Below, one piece after another: positions 16,885-26,878 of a DNA stretch of 64,000 bases. A model generated the notes under the pieces. The model saw nothing but the letters and a program-made list of their open reading frames with translations, had not been told where the DNA came from and made no database searches. Position numbers and translations under genes: made by a program. Source of the stretch: Pseudomonas sp. GTDB taxonomy: Bacteria; Pseudomonadota; Gammaproteobacteria; Pseudomonadales; Pseudomonadaceae. Position 1 is the stretch's first letter; each line of letters begins with the position of its first letter. The stretch is from NCBI RefSeq assembly GCF_030684895.1, contig NZ_JAUXXP010000086.1, positions 46,294-110,293 on the forward strand, read 5' to 3'.

Positions 16885-17466
16885 TTAGCTGTTTTGCGCG
16901 TCTTTGCGGCATTGCGCCTGCAGGGAAGCCCAGCCTTCGGCGCCGAGATCTTCCAAGGTCTGGATATTGGCTTCGAAGATCGTCTCCGGGTCGGGAAAGG
17001 CGGCGACGGCGCGGTCGATGCTGGCTTCGCGCAGGATATGCAGGGTCGGGTAGGGCGAGCGGTTGGTGGCGTTGCTGACATCGTCTACGCCGGTGTCGGC
17101 AAACTGGAACTGCGGGTGGAAGCTGGCCACTTGCAGAATGCCGGCATAGCCGAGGTGGTCGAGGGTGTCGTCGGCCACGGCGAGAAAGTCGTTGAAGTCG
17201 AGAAAATCGTTGAGCGCGGCGGGGTGGATCAGCAGGGTGGTGTCGGTTTCGCTGGGCTCGCAGTTGGCGAGCGCGTGCAGCTCATCGATCAAGGCGCTGA
17301 GCAGCTCTTCCGGCTCGGCACTGGCGCACACCACATAGCGCACTTGCCCTTTGACCTGCACCGCCTTGGCGAACGGGCAGAGGTTCAGGCCGATCACGGC
17401 ACGATCAACCCAGGCGCGGGTTTCGGCAATGGCGTGGGCGGCGCTCGGGGTGGCGGTGCTGGGCAT
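16885..17466 (-). CDS. DUF1415 family protein
   Basis: A 193-residue cytosolic protein matching DUF1415. Landmarks are ETRAWVDRAVIGLNLCPFAK near the N terminus, ETDTTLLIHP, LNDFLDFNDFL, GYAGILQVASFHPQFQFA, and SPYPTLHILREASIDRAV. The conserved CPFAK cysteine and the QFA/NRSPYPT block are the strongest signatures. The ATG at 17466 is preferred over a TTG that would add 14 residues. Function is unknown for the family. It is downstream of, and 72 bases from, the endonuclease gene on the same strand. Confidence 0.85.
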   Translation of the reverse strand: MPSTATPSAAHAIAETRAWVDRAVIGLNLCPFAKAVQVKGQVRYVVCASAEPEELLSALIDELHALANCEPSETDTTLLIHPAALNDFLDFNDFLAVADDTLDHLGYAGILQVASFHPQFQFADTGVDDVSNATNRSPYPTLHILREASIDRAVAAFPDPETIFEANIQTLEDLGAEGWASLQAQCRKDAQNS

Positions 17467-17538
17467 AGGGCGATACTCGGGTTGGCGTGGCGTGAAGTTT
17501 AGCGTCAATAGCTGCGCGCAGGCTCTTGGGATTGAGGT

Positions 17539-18264
17539 TTAACCGCTGTTGTATTGCGGGTTGCCGGCGCGGCGGAGCGGGCTGCAACGGCCGAGGTCGA
17601 TGGCGCCGACATAAGGGTTGCCGTGGCCCATCACGCAGCCGACCTGCTGGTTGCGCCAGCGCTCCCATTCGCTGATCGGGTATTGGCGGCTCCAGGCTTC
17701 GTAGGTGCGGCGGTCGAGCTTGGACAGGCGCAGCTGGTAACGCTCAGCCATATACAGATAGATGCGCGCTGCCGCGCCGCGCGCGTGGGCTGGCGGCATG
17801 GCGGTTTTTGCCTTGAAGTTGACTACCATCGGGCAGGCGCCGTACTGCGTGGGCTTGTCGCTGAGCATGCCGAGGGCGTAGTTGGAGCGGTCGCCATTTA
17901 CTTCGCCGATGCTCGGCACCAGGTTGTGCAGGTCGGCTTCGGCGGCCTTGAAGCTGGCCTCGTTGCGCGCGCAGTTCTTGCGTCCGCCGTTCTGCCAGCA
18001 TTGCCGCTGATGGCCGATCACCCAGGCCGGTACCACATGCTCCCACTCCAGGCGCTCGGCCCGGCGCAGCTGTTTGCGCGGGCTGTAGCCGCAACTGCCG
18101 AGGTCAACCCGGTTGCCGCTGTAGCTGCATTGGCAATAGAAGGTGTTGGGTCGCTCGGCATACAACTGCCAGGCGATTTTCTTCGCGGCGTTGAAGGTTT
18201 TCGGAGCATCGGCGAAGGCGGGCAGGGTGACTAACAGGCAAAACAGCACAAACAGACGCAGCAT
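17539..18264 (-). CDS. endA: Endonuclease I (periplasmic/secreted)
   Basis: A 241-residue endonuclease I family protein. The signal peptide is MLRLFVLFCLLVTLPAFADA. The catalytic core includes RLEWEHVVPAW with the active histidine, then an Asn/Asp-bearing DLHNLVPSIGEVNGDRSNY that binds the metal. Several cysteines (YCQCSYSG, GSCGYSP, CWQNGGRKNC) are consistent with disulphides in a secreted enzyme. It cuts double-stranded DNA outside the cytoplasm, for nutrient use or to limit free DNA. The ATG at 18264 is chosen over an upstream in-frame start because the signal peptide begins there. Confidence 0.92.
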   Translation of the reverse strand: MLRLFVLFCLLVTLPAFADAPKTFNAAKKIAWQLYAERPNTFYCQCSYSGNRVDLGSCGYSPRKQLRRAERLEWEHVVPAWVIGHQRQCWQNGGRKNCARNEASFKAAEADLHNLVPSIGEVNGDRSNYALGMLSDKPTQYGACPMVVNFKAKTAMPPAHARGAAARIYLYMAERYQLRLSKLDRRTYEAWSRQYPISEWERWRNQQVGCVMGHGNPYVGAIDLGRCSPLRRAGNPQYNSG

Positions 18265-18580
18265 GGGGCACTCGGCAGCCAAAAAGCTGCGGATCATACC
18301 GCTTAAAGCGCTCTGCGACGGGCCTTTTGAAGGCGCGCTGATCAGTGGTCGCCAACCTTTTGCCTGTGATGCGGTCTGTTGGCAGTCCACCTGAGCTTAT
18401 GCAGCTAGGTGCTTGATTGTGCTGAAAGTCATGTATTTGGGAGGAAAACTGGCCAATCTGGATTTTGTTGCTAGCGTTACCCCATCACACCGCAGCGGAC
18501 GACCTCCTCTGATGAGCACTGTGCAGCGTTGGCAATGGCTGAAAACGGGCCCCGCCTGGTCGGGCGGGAGTGCTGTGGCA
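18265..18580. promoter_or_regulatory. Divergent intergenic region
   Basis: These 316 bases lie between the endA start (minus) and the lipoprotein start (plus) and must carry both promoters. No repeat, hairpin or small gene was seen. Confidence 0.4.
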
Positions 18581-19291
18581 ATGCGCCTGTCGGTGCTGCT
18601 TTTGCTGTTGCTGGCTGTCGTTGGTTGCTCAACTCGGCAGGATCATCAGACCATCATCAGCAACCGCAGCGCGATCAAACCCACCGAATTCTTCCAAAGC
18701 CATGCCGACCGCATGGCCACCCTGGGCATGCGCAACAACCTCAATAGCCTCTACCGTCTGATGGACAAGCTGTACCTGCGCAACCCGCGGGAGTGGCGCA
18801 AGACTGGTCTGGCTGATGTGGAGTCCGTCAAACGTGCGGTACACCGCGCCATCGAACTCGATCAGCCGCTGCCGCAACTGGGCGGGCGCACTGATGTGGC
18901 GGCGCTGAGCTATGCCCTGAGCGCCGAGTACCAAGGCGACCGTGTGGGGGCGTTTATCTATTCGCTGGCGAGCATGCTGATTACCGCCCACGGTGGGCGC
19001 ACCGAGTACTACCTAAGCGACACGCTGGACCCGCAGTTTATCCATAACGCCGCGCGCAATTTCGAGAAGGCCAGCTGGATGCTTGCGCAGCGCACAGATG
19101 CCGGGGGCAAACCCTGGCTGCTGTCCAACGAGATTTCCGCCGCGGGGCATAACCTCAGCTATGCCGTGGAGTTCGGCAAGATAGTCGCACGCCTGGATCT
19201 GCTCACCGATGTGCTGGATGAGCGCTATCGGCGTATGGGCGTGAGCTATGCCCAGGGCCTGCTGTTTTTGAACTTCCTACCGGTGCAGTAA
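18581..19291 (+). CDS. Lipoprotein of unknown function
   Basis: A 236-residue protein with a lipoprotein signal (MRLSVLLLLLLAVVGC, cysteine at residue 16). The mature part is helical: HADRMATLGMRNNLNSLYRL, DVESVKRAVHRAIELDQPLP, then LSYALSAEYQGDRVGAFIYS and a C-terminal LDVLDERYRRMGVSYAQGLL. The start at 18581 is picked because GGGAG lies about ten bases upstream and the lipobox then falls at normal distance; in-frame upstream starts would bury it. No catalytic motif was recognised. Confidence 0.75.
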   Translation: MRLSVLLLLLLAVVGCSTRQDHQTIISNRSAIKPTEFFQSHADRMATLGMRNNLNSLYRLMDKLYLRNPREWRKTGLADVESVKRAVHRAIELDQPLPQLGGRTDVAALSYALSAEYQGDRVGAFIYSLASMLITAHGGRTEYYLSDTLDPQFIHNAARNFEKASWMLAQRTDAGGKPWLLSNEISAAGHNLSYAVEFGKIVARLDLLTDVLDERYRRMGVSYAQGLLFLNFLPVQ

Positions 19292-19309
19292 GGGCGTTTC
19301 CGTCCTTTC

Positions 19310-19504
19310 TCAGTAGCCTTCTTCCAAACGCTTATTGCTCTGCACATTGGCCGCTTCGATCTGTTGTTTCAGTTGTTCGGCCTGCTGCTGCAGTTGCGCC
19401 GCTTGCTCGGCCTGCAGGCTGGCGGTGGCCGCCGTTTCGCCGAGGCCGCAGGCGCTCAGGCTGAGGGTGGTTGATAGCAGTAATAACGAAAGGGCGATGC
19501 GCAT
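19310..19504 (-). CDS. Small lipoprotein with coiled coil
   Basis: A 64-residue precursor with lipobox LSAC (cysteine at residue 19) and a mature part that is almost wholly a Gln/Ala/Glu-rich heptad helix (QAEQAAQLQQQAEQLKQQIE). It resembles small structural lipoproteins of the Lpp type in layout, but lacks the C-terminal lysine used for peptidoglycan linkage. It lies 34 bases after the binding-protein gene on the same strand, so the two may be co-transcribed. Confidence 0.75.
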   Translation of the reverse strand: MRIALSLLLLSTTLSLSACGLGETAATASLQAEQAAQLQQQAEQLKQQIEAANVQSNKRLEEGY

Positions 19505-19538
19505 GGTGGCTCCTGAACAAAGGTATAAAAGGCGCGGC

Positions 19539-20261
19539 TTAGTGCCAGCGCTTGTGAATGCTATCCAGAGTGCCAGCCTGTCTTAAACGCTCCAGTGCTG
19601 CCGAGAACTTTTTGGCACGGGCGCTATCACCCTTGGCGAAGGCCACATAACGCGGCATTTCCACCAGTGGTTTAGGCAGGATGCGTACATTTTGCTCGGC
19701 GCGTTGCTCGCGCACGAAGTACATCAGTTGCACCCGATCGCCAACTATTACATCAATGCGCCCGGCCAGCAGCATCGACACCAGCTGCCGAGGGTTCTGC
19801 GCGCTGATGTCGCGTGACAGCTCGGCCTTGTCGAAGTCCGACTGGTAGGCGTAGCCGCGTACCTGGCCGATGGTGTAGGGCAGCAGGTCGTCAAGCTCGG
19901 CCCAGTCGTTGAGGGTGATTTTGCGCGAGGTCATAAACACCGTGGAACCGGTGCGAATCGGCCCAACCAGCTCATATTGCTGCATCCGTTCAGGGGTGCC
20001 GGCGAACTGAAAGGCCATGGCCACTTCGCTGCGATCAATCATGCGTTTGACCCGCTCCCAAGGGTACAGGCGCAGGCTGTAGGGGATTTTGGCCTCCTGC
20101 ATCACCGCCTCCACCAGCTCGACATCCAGCCCGCGCGGCTGGTCATCCTCGATGGTGACAAAGCTGTAGGGCGCAAACTGTTCATCGCCTACCACTTTCC
20201 ACGTCTCGCCCTGCGCAGCCCAGGGCAGTAGCAGCGTCAGGCACAGCGCAACAATACGCAT
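19539..20261 (-). CDS. Periplasmic binding protein-like (SBP_bac_3) protein
   Basis: A 240-residue exported protein of the solute-binding family 3. After the signal peptide (MRIVALCLTLLLPWAAQG) come WKVVGDEQFAPYSFVTIED and GLDVELVEAVMQEAKIPYSL, the standard opening lobe, and YTIGQVRGYAYQSDF in the second lobe. No permease or ATPase gene is near, so it may be an orphan sensor-type binding protein rather than part of a transporter. Ligand not inferred. Confidence 0.82.
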   Translation of the reverse strand: MRIVALCLTLLLPWAAQGETWKVVGDEQFAPYSFVTIEDDQPRGLDVELVEAVMQEAKIPYSLRLYPWERVKRMIDRSEVAMAFQFAGTPERMQQYELVGPIRTGSTVFMTSRKITLNDWAELDDLLPYTIGQVRGYAYQSDFDKAELSRDISAQNPRQLVSMLLAGRIDVIVGDRVQLMYFVREQRAEQNVRILPKPLVEMPRYVAFAKGDSARAKKFSAALERLRQAGTLDSIHKRWH

Positions 20262-20381
20262 GAGGTCCTCCAGGCGGGCGCCTCGAATGAGCGATTTGCT
20301 CTGTATTGATGCTAGCCAATTACGCGGCAGATGCTGCTGGCGCTGTGCTGTTTTAAGCGTCTTTATGTAACCGTCTGGTCG

Positions 20382-20984
20382 TTAACCCAGCGTGGCAATA
20401 AAGCGGTTGACCGCCTGCAGCAGGTCTTCGTAGGAGGTCGAGTTCATCACGAAGACCACGAAGCCTTCGATATCCTGTTTTTTCAGCTCGAAGCGGATAT
20501 GAATCAGCATCACCACATGGTTCTGCACGCGGGTGCCGAGCACTTTGCGGGTGTCGCCGGCATCGACCGAGGGCAGGCTGCATTCAAATGGTGTGCGGGT
20601 CATTTCCGCCAGCGAGGCCAGGCAGGCGTTGAGTACCACGTTGCCCACTTCCAGCAGGGCGTCGCGCTGGATCTGCAGCAGCTCGGTGCCAGGCGGTACG
20701 TCGCCGATCAGTATCTTGACCATCTCCAGGCTCTTGTCCTCGGGGAAGATCAGCAGGGCGTTGCCGGAGAACATGCCGGTGAATGGCTGGCGGATGCAGT
20801 ACATCGAGGCGCTTTTTTTGCCGAGGTGTTCGGTCACTTCGCTGACCGTGACAAAGTGCAGCTCGGGCACGCACAGCAGCACTTCATCCTGGAGCATGTC
20901 GCTCATGGCGGCAGCGGCGCGGCCGATACCGATGTTGAACATCTCGCAGAGCACATCCGTTTGCAGTGTCGATAGTTTAAGCAT
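20382..20984 (-). CDS. CheC-like phosphatase
   Basis: A 200-residue CheC/CheX/FliY-family protein. Two copies of the phosphatase helix are visible: LCEMFNIGIGRAAAAMSDML (about residues 12-31) and LLEVGNVVLNACLASLAEM (about 110-128), each with the Glu-x2-Asn pair used to hydrolyse CheY phosphate. It begins one base after the CheY-like gene ends, so that protein is its likely substrate. The pair ends a four-gene operon with a GGDEF enzyme, away from the main chemosensory cluster. Confidence 0.87.
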   Translation of the reverse strand: MLKLSTLQTDVLCEMFNIGIGRAAAAMSDMLQDEVLLCVPELHFVTVSEVTEHLGKKSASMYCIRQPFTGMFSGNALLIFPEDKSLEMVKILIGDVPPGTELLQIQRDALLEVGNVVLNACLASLAEMTRTPFECSLPSVDAGDTRKVLGTRVQNHVVMLIHIRFELKKQDIEGFVVFVMNSTSYEDLLQAVNRFIATLG

Positions 20985-20985
20985 G

Positions 20986-21348
20986 TCACTGTTCCAGCGC
21001 TTGCAAGAGCGCTGGCCCCTTGTCGGCGGTTATCGGTTTGGCCAGAAAGGGCAGGCCAAGGGCTTGGATCTGCTCCTGGATGGCCGACTGGATATTGGCT
21101 GTGAGCATGACAATCCTGATGCCGGGATGCTCCTGACGAATCACCGTTGCGGCTTCCAGGCCGCTGATGCCCGGCATGTTCAGGTCCATGCTGATCAGGT
21201 CGATGGCGTGCTCGCGGCAGGTCTCGATAGCCGCCTGGCCGCTGGCGGCTTCAAACACCGTCCAGCCGGGCTGCAGGCTGGCGAGGATGCTCTTGGTCAT
21301 CATGCGCGAGACCATGCTGTCATCGACGATCAGAAAGTTCTTTGCCAT
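20986..21348 (-). CDS. CheY-like single-domain response regulator
   Basis: A 120-residue receiver domain without an output domain. The acidic pocket is in FLIVDDSMVSR; the phosphorylated aspartate is D55 in LISMDLNMPG; the switch threonine is in VMLTAN and the lysine in FLAKPI. Translation is probably coupled to the adjacent GGDEF gene (7-base gap) and CheC gene (1-base gap). It likely carries a phosphate signal reset by the CheC-like protein. No histidine kinase is encoded next to it. Confidence 0.93.
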   Translation of the reverse strand: MAKNFLIVDDSMVSRMMTKSILASLQPGWTVFEAASGQAAIETCREHAIDLISMDLNMPGISGLEAATVIRQEHPGIRIVMLTANIQSAIQEQIQALGLPFLAKPITADKGPALLQALEQ

Positions 21349-21355
21349 AGCGGTA

Positions 21356-22931
<1,576 letters not shown>

Positions 22932-22951
<20 letters not shown>

Positions 22952-23459
22952 TGATCTGCCAGACGGAGCGGTTTATATAAACTTGTTGGCCAAGTTGCTT
23001 AAATTTATTGAATGGGTAGATCAGGATAAACGGGCCCTTCTCGCGGATGGTCAAATTCTGTCCGTCGCGCCGATAAGCCAGAACTGGATTGAATTGTTCA
23101 GCATCGCTGATCGGCAGGGTTGCGTAATAACCGTTCAGCGCCTGCAGACGAATCGACTGGCCGCTGCTGTCGCTCAGCTTGAGCAGCTCCCGCAGGCTGA
23201 TGCCTTGCCAACTGTGGCTGCCCTGGATGCCGAAAGTCTCCGGCAGCTCAAGGGTCAGGGTGCTTTGCGGCAGGGCATCCAAATCTTCGAGGTTGAGGCG
23301 GGTTTGCCGTGGCACGCCCTGGTCATCGACCCAGTGCAGGGCCAGCAGGGTTTTACTGCGGGTGGGTTCCGGGCCTTGAGTCGCACTGGCGCTAATCGAA
23401 TAAAGCAGCGAGAGCAGGGTGGTGATAGCAATATGCTGAATAATGAACCGCACACTCAT
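22932..23459 (-). CDS. Exported SUOX-like (molybdopterin-binding fold) protein
   Basis: A 175-residue exported protein. A signal peptide (ITTLLSLLYSISASA) precedes a compact domain resembling the oxidoreductase molybdopterin-binding fold: LNLEDLDALPQSTLTLELP, HSWQGISLRELLKLS, and GPFILIYPFNKF. It is much shorter than sulfite oxidase or MsrP and lacks an obvious molybdopterin cysteine, so it may bind a ligand rather than catalyse a reaction. The start at 23459 matches the signal peptide. It is the first gene of the operon with the diguanylate cyclase, and could feed the periplasmic sensor. Confidence 0.75.
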
Positions 23460-23694
23460 TGTTGAATCTACCTTGGGCGATAGCACCACTGTTTAATTGT
23501 TGAACTTAGATTTCCAATCTTTATGCAGTTGTCGTGGGCGACAACCAAGCTAATTGTCCCGTGCCTGGGCATTGCCGGCTCGCTAGTGTAGCCAGAAGGG
23601 TAGCCCAGGATTGCAAAGCGGGTAGTTCGACTAGGTGGTCAGTAATAGCCTGTAGTGCGTTGCTAGGTGGTTTTACCGGTGTGTCTCGCGCGCA

Positions 23695-23728
23695 GAAAAA
23701 AGCCCCGGCAGCTGGCCGGGGCTTTTTC
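23695..23728. terminator. Bidirectional rho-independent terminator
   Basis: AGCCCCGG and CCGGGGCT form an 8-bp stem flanked by an A run on the left and a T run on the right, so it can stop transcription in both directions. It lies 16 bases after the yjdM stop codon. Confidence 0.9.
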
Positions 23729-23743
23729 TGGCAGGTGCTGCGC

Positions 23744-24085
23744 TCAGACTTTGCGCACGAACTCGGATTTCAGCTTCATCGCGCCGATGCCGTCGATCTT
23801 GCAGTCGATGTCGTGGTCGCCGTCGCACAGGCGGATGCCCTTGACCTTGGTGCCAACCTTGACCACCAGGGATGAGCCTTTGACTTTCAGGTCCTTGATC
23901 ACGGTGACGGTGTCGCCGTCCTGTAGCACGTTGCCCACCGAATCCTTGATCACCTTGGCGTCATCGGCCGCGTCGCTCGCGCCAGTGGCCGACCATTCGT
24001 GGGCGCACTCCGGGCAGACCAGCTGGGCGCCGTCTTCATAGGTGTATTCGGAGTTGCATTTAGGGCAGGGCGGCAACGTGCTCAC
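23744..24085 (-). CDS. yjdM: YjdM/PhnA-type zinc-ribbon protein
   Basis: A 113-residue protein formerly named PhnA. The N terminus has a zinc ribbon (CPKCNSEYTYEDG, then LVCPECAHEW), and the rest matches the family core: KDSVGNVLQDGDTVTVIKDL, GTKVKGIRLCDGDHDIDCKI. Despite the old name it is not known to degrade phosphonates; its function is not established. It ends before a bidirectional terminator. Confidence 0.93.
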   Translation of the reverse strand: MSTLPPCPKCNSEYTYEDGAQLVCPECAHEWSATGASDAADDAKVIKDSVGNVLQDGDTVTVIKDLKVKGSSLVVKVGTKVKGIRLCDGDHDIDCKIDGIGAMKLKSEFVRKV

Positions 24086-24135
24086 GGCGGGTCCTTGATG
24101 GGTCGATAAGAAAAGGCCGCATATTGTATAGGGTT

Positions 24136-24630
24136 TTATCGCGCTGCGCCGGGCGCGGGCAATTGCGGCCAGTTCAGCGTGCCACGGTCATTGAAACGCC
24201 AGGTGCCAAACAGGCCGTTGGCCAGTTTGCCGCGCAGTTCGTAGGGCAGGCCCTGGCCGTCCTGATAGCCGGCCATGCCCCAGGCCTGGCGCAATGCGGC
24301 GTAGGCGGAAAGGCTGACGGGTACGCGCAGGATGCTTTCGCCGTAACGGGGCACTTGCCCGTGCTGGTTACTGACGCCACTGAGCAGCGGCTGCTGGTTG
24401 ACCTGCAATTCCAGGTCTACGCCGTCGAAATCGATGGGCTGGTCATTGGGGTTTTGCACCCGCAGTTTGATCGCGAAGCGTGCTTCCAGGCCTTCGCCGG
24501 GCAGCGGCTCGATCCCCACCAGCTCAATACGCAATGGGTCGCGCGGCGCCAGGGTGCTGCACGCGGCCAGGGTGAGCAGCAGGCTGACAAGCAGGGTACG
24601 GGCGAATGTGCGGTGAAGGGCGTTGGGCAT
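24136..24630 (-). CDS. LEA type 2-like lipoprotein
   Basis: A 164-residue lipoprotein: signal peptide with lipobox LAAC (cysteine at about residue 23), then an LEA-type-2/WHy beta-sandwich (ELVGIEPLPGEGLEARFAIK, VQNPNDQPIDFDGVDLELQV and GESILRVPVSLS). The NPND segment is typical. Such proteins are periplasmic and linked to stress tolerance by name only. The ATG at 24630 has GGAAA about ten bases upstream; longer in-frame starts push the lipobox too far in. Confidence 0.8.
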   Translation of the reverse strand: MPNALHRTFARTLLVSLLLTLAACSTLAPRDPLRIELVGIEPLPGEGLEARFAIKLRVQNPNDQPIDFDGVDLELQVNQQPLLSGVSNQHGQVPRYGESILRVPVSLSAYAALRQAWGMAGYQDGQGLPYELRGKLANGLFGTWRFNDRGTLNWPQLPAPGAAR

Positions 24631-24780
24631 ACTGGGTTTCCACTGCTGAGTCATCACAGAGTAGAAGACCTTGATACTGCGGCGATTACGCCGCAGCTGG
24701 GCAAATAAGCCTGGGAAGGGTGACATCGAGGAAGCCCGCCGGCCTGCAAGTACAGGGGCTGGCGGGTGTGCAACTGCGTA

Positions 24781-25575
24781 TCAGAAGTGCGCTTTTACCA
24801 GCAGGCTGGCGGTGTTCTGATCAGTCGCACCGACGAAGTTGTCGCTGACAAAACCGCTGTCCTTGATGCCGTACTTGTCCTTCCAGTAGTCGTATTCGAT
24901 GCCGACATACAACTGCTTCTCGCCCCAGCTCATGGCTTTGCCCAGGTCGTATTTGATCTGCGGGTTGAAGTGCAGGTTGGCGTGGTAGCTCTTGTCGTTG
25001 TCGACCACCCAATCCATAAAGCCGTCGATCACGATATCGGATTTGCCCACCGGAATGGTGTAGCTCCACACCGGGGTGATCTGCCAGACATTATCGCCGT
25101 CGCGCTTGCCATCGGTCGTGCGGTTGTAGAAGTTCAGCGAAAAGTAGTCGAAGCCGGGGATCGCCAAGTCAAAGCCTGGGCCGATCAGGTAGGACTCGAC
25201 ATCGTCTTCGCCGAACTCGTAGGTAGCGGCCAGCAGCACGTCCTTGATCGGGCCGAATTCCAGCTTGCTATTGAACAGCTTGCCGAACGACAGGCGCGGT
25301 GAGAACTCGCCGTAGAAGGTGTGGCCGTCGCCTGCGCCATTGGTGGCGTCGGTGTTGTACTTGATGGTGTCGACGAAGAAGAACAGGTCGCCGATAGCCC
25401 AGCCACTGGCGTGCTCGAAGGTGATGGTCTGCTGGATTTCCGGGTCGATCTTGTAATCCTGGCCATAGAGGTAGGTCAGGCTGTTGTTCTGCCAGTGCAG
25501 CAGGTCACCCGCTACGGCCTGGCCGCCCGCCAGCAGTCCGCCCGCCAGGACCAAAGAGGAAAGAGTACGGTTCAT
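24781..25575 (-). CDS. Tsx/OmpK-like outer membrane channel
   Basis: A 264-residue outer-membrane beta-barrel with a signal peptide (MNRTLSSLVLAGGLLAGGQA). The mature part shows the alternating pattern and family words of nucleoside-specific channel proteins: LLHWQNNSLTYLYG, ITFEHASGWAIGDLFFFVD, WQITPVWSYTIPVGKSDIV, and a terminal LLVKAHF with the C-terminal phenylalanine used for barrel assembly. Nucleoside transport is the family role; no nucleoside genes lie close by. Confidence 0.88.
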   Translation of the reverse strand: MNRTLSSLVLAGGLLAGGQAVAGDLLHWQNNSLTYLYGQDYKIDPEIQQTITFEHASGWAIGDLFFFVDTIKYNTDATNGAGDGHTFYGEFSPRLSFGKLFNSKLEFGPIKDVLLAATYEFGEDDVESYLIGPGFDLAIPGFDYFSLNFYNRTTDGKRDGDNVWQITPVWSYTIPVGKSDIVIDGFMDWVVDNDKSYHANLHFNPQIKYDLGKAMSWGEKQLYVGIEYDYWKDKYGIKDSGFVSDNFVGATDQNTASLLVKAHF

Positions 25576-25686
25576 CGAGTGGTGCTCCCCAAAGTGCTGA
25601 ATTATCGTTTTAAACCTGTCTGAGTGGTCAGGCTGTCGGAGCTTCAGCAAGAACAAGGCCAAGTCCTGAGTTTATCGACGGCACCG

Positions 25687-25719
25687 CCACTAGAGCGCTG
25701 CGGGCGCGCACTCTAGTGG
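25687..25719. other. Perfect hairpin downstream of the RpiR gene
   Basis: CCACTAGAG and CTCTAGTGG form a 9-bp stem around a 15-base GC-rich loop. It lies 80 bases after the RpiR-type gene stop (minus strand) and before the Tsx-like gene. There is no T tract, so it could be a factor-dependent terminator, a processing site or an operator for the Tsx-like gene. Confidence 0.45.
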
Positions 25720-25798
25720 TTTCCGGGGGAATGTACATACGCTGTATGCACTGATAACTGATCGGCTGGACAGTTTCGGCGTTAAGTTGGTGCGCCTG

Positions 25799-26746
25799 CT
25801 AGCTCTGTCGCGGCGTGGTGCTGGTGCGGCGCTTGATCGGCTTGCGCACCGGCTTGTCGCTGCCCGCTACATGCAGGTAGGACATCACGCTTTCGGTCAG
25901 CTCGGCGGCCAGTTGCACCGCTTCCTTGTTACGCGCCATGACGCCGGCGACCAGGCCTTCGATCAGCGCCAGTACCGAGGTGTTGGAGCTGATCAGCACC
26001 GGGTGATCGGCTGGGGCAAACAGTGCGTGTGTGGCGATGGTGGTCAGCGGCGAGGCGGGCGAATCGGTGATCGCCAGCACGGTCGCGCCGCGTTCACTGG
26101 CAAAGCGCGACAGCTGCAGCGTATCAAGGGAATAGCGCGGCAGAGAGATCGACAGCAGCACGTCCTGTTCGGTGATGGCCGCCAGGCGATACGCGGCGTT
26201 TTCGTTGCCGCCTTCCATGCTCACGGCTGTGGCATCGGCGCAGAACGGCACCAGGTTGGCGGCGGCCAGGCCGGCCATATAGGCGCTGTTGCCGAAGCCG
26301 AGGATGTAGATTTTGCGTGCATGGATCAGGCAGCTGACAAAGGCTTCAAAGGTGTCCGCGCTGTTATTGGCGCCGGCGGTGGCCAGGTTGCTGCTGGCGA
26401 TCTGCACCTGTTCGTGCAAGCCGAAAGCGCCGTCCGGGCGATGCGCCAGTTCGTTGCGCAGCTTGTCCACCGGCGACACCATCTGCTGCAGGGTGCTGAC
26501 CAGCTCGGCTTTCAGCCCGGTATAGCCGCCCAGGTCGATGGCTTTGGCCAGGCGGTTGACGGCGGCCGCCGAGGTGGCGGTTTCCACCGCCATTTCCTCG
26601 ATGGTCAGGGTTGCGGCTTTCAATGGATGGCGCAGGATAAAGTCGGCCACCTTGCGCAGCGAGGGCTGCAGGTGCGGGGCGATTTCCGCCAGTTTGCGCA
26701 TCACCGGGGCGGCGTAGACAGTTACGTTCTTGGCAGAGGTCGGCAT
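25799..26746 (-). CDS. RpiR-family regulator of the cyanophycin locus
   Basis: A 315-residue regulator. The N-terminal HTH (PSLRKVADFILRHPLKAATL, then TIEEMAVETATSAAAVNRLA) is followed by a SIS domain at about 130-270 (ARKIYILGFGNSAYMAGLAA, SLPRYSLDTLQLSRFA). SIS domains in this family usually bind phosphosugars; here neighbours suggest a dipeptide or amino acid ligand. The ATG at 26746 starts the family homology. It is the last gene of a minus-strand operon encoding an ABC transporter and a CphZ-like hydrolase. A palindrome at 31431-31453 in front of the cyanophycinase gene is its best candidate operator. Confidence 0.87.
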   Translation of the reverse strand: MPTSAKNVTVYAAPVMRKLAEIAPHLQPSLRKVADFILRHPLKAATLTIEEMAVETATSAAAVNRLAKAIDLGGYTGLKAELVSTLQQMVSPVDKLRNELAHRPDGAFGLHEQVQIASSNLATAGANNSADTFEAFVSCLIHARKIYILGFGNSAYMAGLAAANLVPFCADATAVSMEGGNENAAYRLAAITEQDVLLSISLPRYSLDTLQLSRFASERGATVLAITDSPASPLTTIATHALFAPADHPVLISSNTSVLALIEGLVAGVMARNKEAVQLAAELTESVMSYLHVAGSDKPVRKPIKRRTSTTPRQS

Positions 26747-26878
26747 GGATGGGCTTTCAGCACGTTGAGGGATTGGGCGTGCGCGCCGGGTCGGGGCGGG
26801 CCTGGGTCGTTGCGGCTGAAGTGTATCCGAAGCCGACCGAGGCTGTGGCACTGCGCGCGGTCGGCCTGTAGGCGCCGT

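Noticed and set aside
23744..24085. phnA as a phosphonoacetate hydrolase linked to the PhnCDE-like genes
   Set aside because: The protein is the zinc-ribbon YjdM type, unrelated to the hydrolase of the same name, and lies 30 kb away.
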